DNA of 64,000 bases from Paenalkalicoccus suaedae (GTDB taxonomy: Bacteria; Bacillota; Bacilli; Bacillales; Salisediminibacteriaceae), in NCBI RefSeq assembly GCF_006965545.2, contig NZ_CP041372.2:1364001-1428000 (forward strand). The letters are read 5' to 3'. Below, one piece after another: positions 62,082 through 64,000 of this stretch. Numbering within the stretch: the stretch's first letter is position 1; each line of letters begins with the position of its first letter. The translations under genes and the position numbers were made by a program. Under the pieces are notes generated by a model. That model had not been told where the DNA came from. It made no database searches and saw only the letters and a list, made by a program, of their open reading frames with translations.

Positions 62082-63051
62082 TAAACGAACGATTGCATTA
62101 CCTGTACAAGACGCAAATGAAGTACAAGCTCTATTTGGTCCAAACGATCGACATTTAAAACGATTAGAAGAAAAACTATCGACTACTTTACTTACGAGAG
62201 GTCAGGAAGTAGTAATTACCGGTGATGATGAGACTGCAGATAAAGTACAGCGCGTTTTAGAAGTGCTGTTGCAGTTAATTCGTAAAGGGATCCACATTCA
62301 CGAGAGAGACGTCGTTTACGCTGCTCAACTTGTCGAGCGCGACTTATTAAGCGAAATGACGGAGCTTTATGAAGATAAAATCACAACAACGGTTAAAGGC
62401 AAACCTATCCTAGCTAAGACGTTGGGACAACGTCACTATGTCTCCGCAATTCGTAAAAAGGATATTGTGTTTGGGATTGGTCCTGCCGGGACTGGTAAAA
62501 CGTATTTAGCAGTGGTCCTAGCTGTACATGCATTAAAAGAAGGCAATGTAAAAAAAATCGTTCTTACTAGACCAGCTGTTGAAGCCGGTGAGAGCTTAGG
62601 ATTCTTACCTGGGGATTTAAAGGAGAAGGTAGATCCTTATTTACGCCCGCTCTATGATGCGCTGCACGATGTTCTCGGAGTTGAGAACACAACGAGGCTT
62701 ATGGAACGCGGAACGATTGAAATAGCGCCACTTGCCTACATGCGAGGCCGTACATTGGATGATTCTTTTGTCATTCTTGACGAAGCACAAAACACGACAC
62801 CAGAACAAATGAAAATGTTCTTAACGCGTCTTGGCTTTGGCTCAAAAATGGTCGTAACAGGGGACTTAACTCAAATCGACCTTCCTAGAGGCAAAATGTC
62901 AGGTCTTAGAACAGCGTCTACTATTTTGAAGCGAGTTGAAGGTATCCCATTTATTTATTTAGAGGCTGCTGACGTCGTGCGTCATACCCTCGTTCAACGC
63001 ATTATTGAAGCGTATGATAAGGCTGATCAAAAGGCCGATAACAACGAATAG
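62071..63051 (+). CDS. phoH: PhoH family ATPase (YqfE/PhoH-like)
   Basis: A 326-residue PhoH-like protein. An N-terminal KH-like part (about 1-110) precedes the ATPase core with Walker A GPAGTGKTYLAV, RPAVEAGESLGFLPGDL and Walker B FVILDEAQNTTPEQ. PhoH-like proteins are thought to be RNA helicase or nuclease factors of RNA metabolism. The TTG at 62071 is preferred over the ATG at 62062, because AAGGAG lies ten bases before TTG but only two before ATG. Confidence 0.92.
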   Translation: MADNKRTIALPVQDANEVQALFGPNDRHLKRLEEKLSTTLLTRGQEVVITGDDETADKVQRVLEVLLQLIRKGIHIHERDVVYAAQLVERDLLSEMTELYEDKITTTVKGKPILAKTLGQRHYVSAIRKKDIVFGIGPAGTGKTYLAVVLAVHALKEGNVKKIVLTRPAVEAGESLGFLPGDLKEKVDPYLRPLYDALHDVLGVENTTRLMERGTIEIAPLAYMRGRTLDDSFVILDEAQNTTPEQMKMFLTRLGFGSKMVVTGDLTQIDLPRGKMSGLRTASTILKRVEGIPFIYLEAADVVRHTLVQRIIEAYDKADQKADNNE

Positions 63052-63064
63052 TATCATTTATGAA

Positions 63065-63100
63065 GCGTGAGTAAGGAAATCCTTATTCACGCTTGTTGTT
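63065..63100 (+). terminator. Hairpin between phoH and pgpH
   Basis: GCGTGA-GTAAGG pairs with CCTTAT-TCACGC around AAAT, followed by TTGTTGTT. A weak terminator or a processing hairpin inside the operon. Confidence 0.6.
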
Positions 63101-63129
63101 CATCACGTGATAGGAAAGGGGGATTATAG

Positions 63130-64000
63130 GTGGTTACGAAGCGATCATCCATCGATCAACAGGCATGGTGGAAAAAACTAAAAGAACACCGTTATATTCG
63201 GTTATTCCTATTTATATTATTTGCCGTTTTTACATACGCTTTATTAGTCTCAAACGTGATTCCTCAATCTCTTGAAATTGAATCTGGAGGCGTAGCACCT
63301 GAGGACATTCGCTCCCCAGTTACAGTCGAAAACCGCGCTGAAACGGAGAGACTTCAGCAGGAGGCATCAAATAATGTGTCACCCGTCTACACCGTCAGAC
63401 CACGATTTGCAGAAAATCAAATCGAGAGAATTAATGATATCTTCCAGTCAGTAAGAGTGATTCAAGCAGACGTTCGTGAGCAGGAAAGCCTAGCCGATCA
63501 GACAGACTCCAACGAAGAATACTCTGCAGAGGATCAGTTAGCAGCATTAAATGAACGACTTCCCATGGAAGCCGTTGATCAGCTGTCTGAAACAACTCTT
63601 TATACACTTCTAGCGGCTTCAGCCAGTGATTTAGAAGTAGCGCAAGATACCGCAACGAGCGCTGTTTTTGAATTGATGAATGAGGAAATTAGCATTGATT
63701 CTGTAGAAGAAGCAAAAAATCAAGTAGAAGAAAATGTTCGCATTACAACGACGAGATATTTACTTGAGAACGCGATGGTGGATGTTGCGAGGTACGGGAT
63801 TACCGCTAATTTCCTCTTTGATGAGCAGGCGACAGTGGAGGCTCGCGAAGAAGCAGTTGAGGCGGTTGAACCAGCGGTTATTCGAGAGGGACAAATTCTT
63901 GTAGAAGAAGGGCAAGTCATAACTGGAGAAATATATGAACAGTTGACCCTAGTAGGCTTAACTGAAGAAGTATCTCCGCTTTACCCATTACTCGGTTTAG
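63130..64000 (+). CDS. pgpH: 7TM-HD phosphodiesterase PgpH, N-terminal part
   Basis: The frame runs from GTG at 63130 to the window end, 290 residues of a protein normally about 700 long. An N-terminal membrane segment (FLFILFAVFTYALLV, about 26-40) precedes a large extracellular 7TMR-HDED domain with GGVAPEDIRSPVTVENRAET, ASNNVSPVY and AVIREGQILVEEGQVI. The HD c-di-AMP phosphodiesterase domain lies beyond the edge. Position after phoH (yqfF in B. subtilis) supports the call. AAAGGGGG precedes the start. Confidence 0.92.
   Translation, partial: MVTKRSSIDQQAWWKKLKEHRYIRLFLFILFAVFTYALLVSNVIPQSLEIESGGVAPEDIRSPVTVENRAETERLQQEASNNVSPVYTVRPRFAENQIERINDIFQSVRVIQADVREQESLADQTDSNEEYSAEDQLAALNERLPMEAVDQLSETTLYTLLAASASDLEVAQDTATSAVFELMNEEISIDSVEEAKNQVEENVRITTTRYLLENAMVDVARYGITANFLFDEQATVEAREEAVEAVEPAVIREGQILVEEGQVITGEIYEQLTLVGLTEEVSPLYPLLGL

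Noticed and set aside
1-64000. Mobile element, phage, toxin-antitoxin or defence system
   Set aside because: No transposase, integrase, phage or nuclease-defence gene and no target-site duplication or long flanking repeat was seen; the gene content is conserved chromosomal backbone.

Overview
The window is a chromosomal segment of an endospore-forming member of the Bacillaceae (Firmicutes). The evidence is the sporulation and germination genes (sigK, gerA-type operon, gpr, spoIIP, yqxA, yqfC, yqfD), Bacillus-type SigA, SigW, CIRCE and MntR signals, and gene order that follows Bacillus subtilis over long stretches. A complete seven-gene Mrp Na+/H+ antiporter operon fits an alkaliphilic or salt-tolerant Bacillus relative; that lifestyle is inferred. 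No phage, insertion sequence, CRISPR array, rRNA or tRNA gene was seen.

Layout. 1-5750: yrzB end, a tandem repeat array, mltG, trmR, udk, greA and yrrS, the B. subtilis yrz/yrr order without trhP1/trhP2 (yrrN/yrrO) and pbpI. 5750-14230: single housekeeping genes (yrzA, mtnN, Nudix hydrolase, S9 peptidase, two aldo-keto reductases, dapF), plus a Mn-type solute-binding lipoprotein with an MntR-like operator and, next to it, an IscA/HesB-like gene with an in-frame TGA. 14360-18750: sigK converging on a gerA-gerB-gerC operon. 18870-24460: lplJ, deoD, an HD-GYP protein and a DHH-CBS-nucleotidyltransferase fusion. 24630-30620: mrpABCDEFG on the minus strand behind a leader containing a terminator. 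30830-43580: a small lipoprotein, sda with DnaA boxes, then yqeG-yqeH-aroE-yhbY-nadD-yqeK-rsfS-yqeM, comEA-comEB-comEC, yqzM, holA, rpsT and gpr. 43620-56860: spoIIP-yqxA-lepA-hemW, the heat-shock cluster hrcA-grpE-dnaK-dnaJ with CIRCE, prmA-rsmE-mtaB, rpsU-yqeY. 56980-64000: an unknown gene, the SigW-type nfeD-floA-yqfB operon, yqfC-yqfD-phoH and the start of pgpH.

The most interesting item is 10740-11024. It is one 94-codon frame read through a TGA at codon 32, with IscA/HesB-family features on both sides and a stable hairpin just downstream. It is best explained as a selenoprotein, which ordinary ORF calling misses. Other points of interest are leader RNAs with intrinsic terminators ahead of mrpA and greA, a hairpin that buries the spoIIP ribosome binding site, an sda gene flanked by five DnaA boxes, and a 103-bp tandem repeat built of 21-bp modules.

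All calls come from reading the sequence and knowledge of the families. No database search was run, so promoter, operator and RNA-structure calls are pattern matches.
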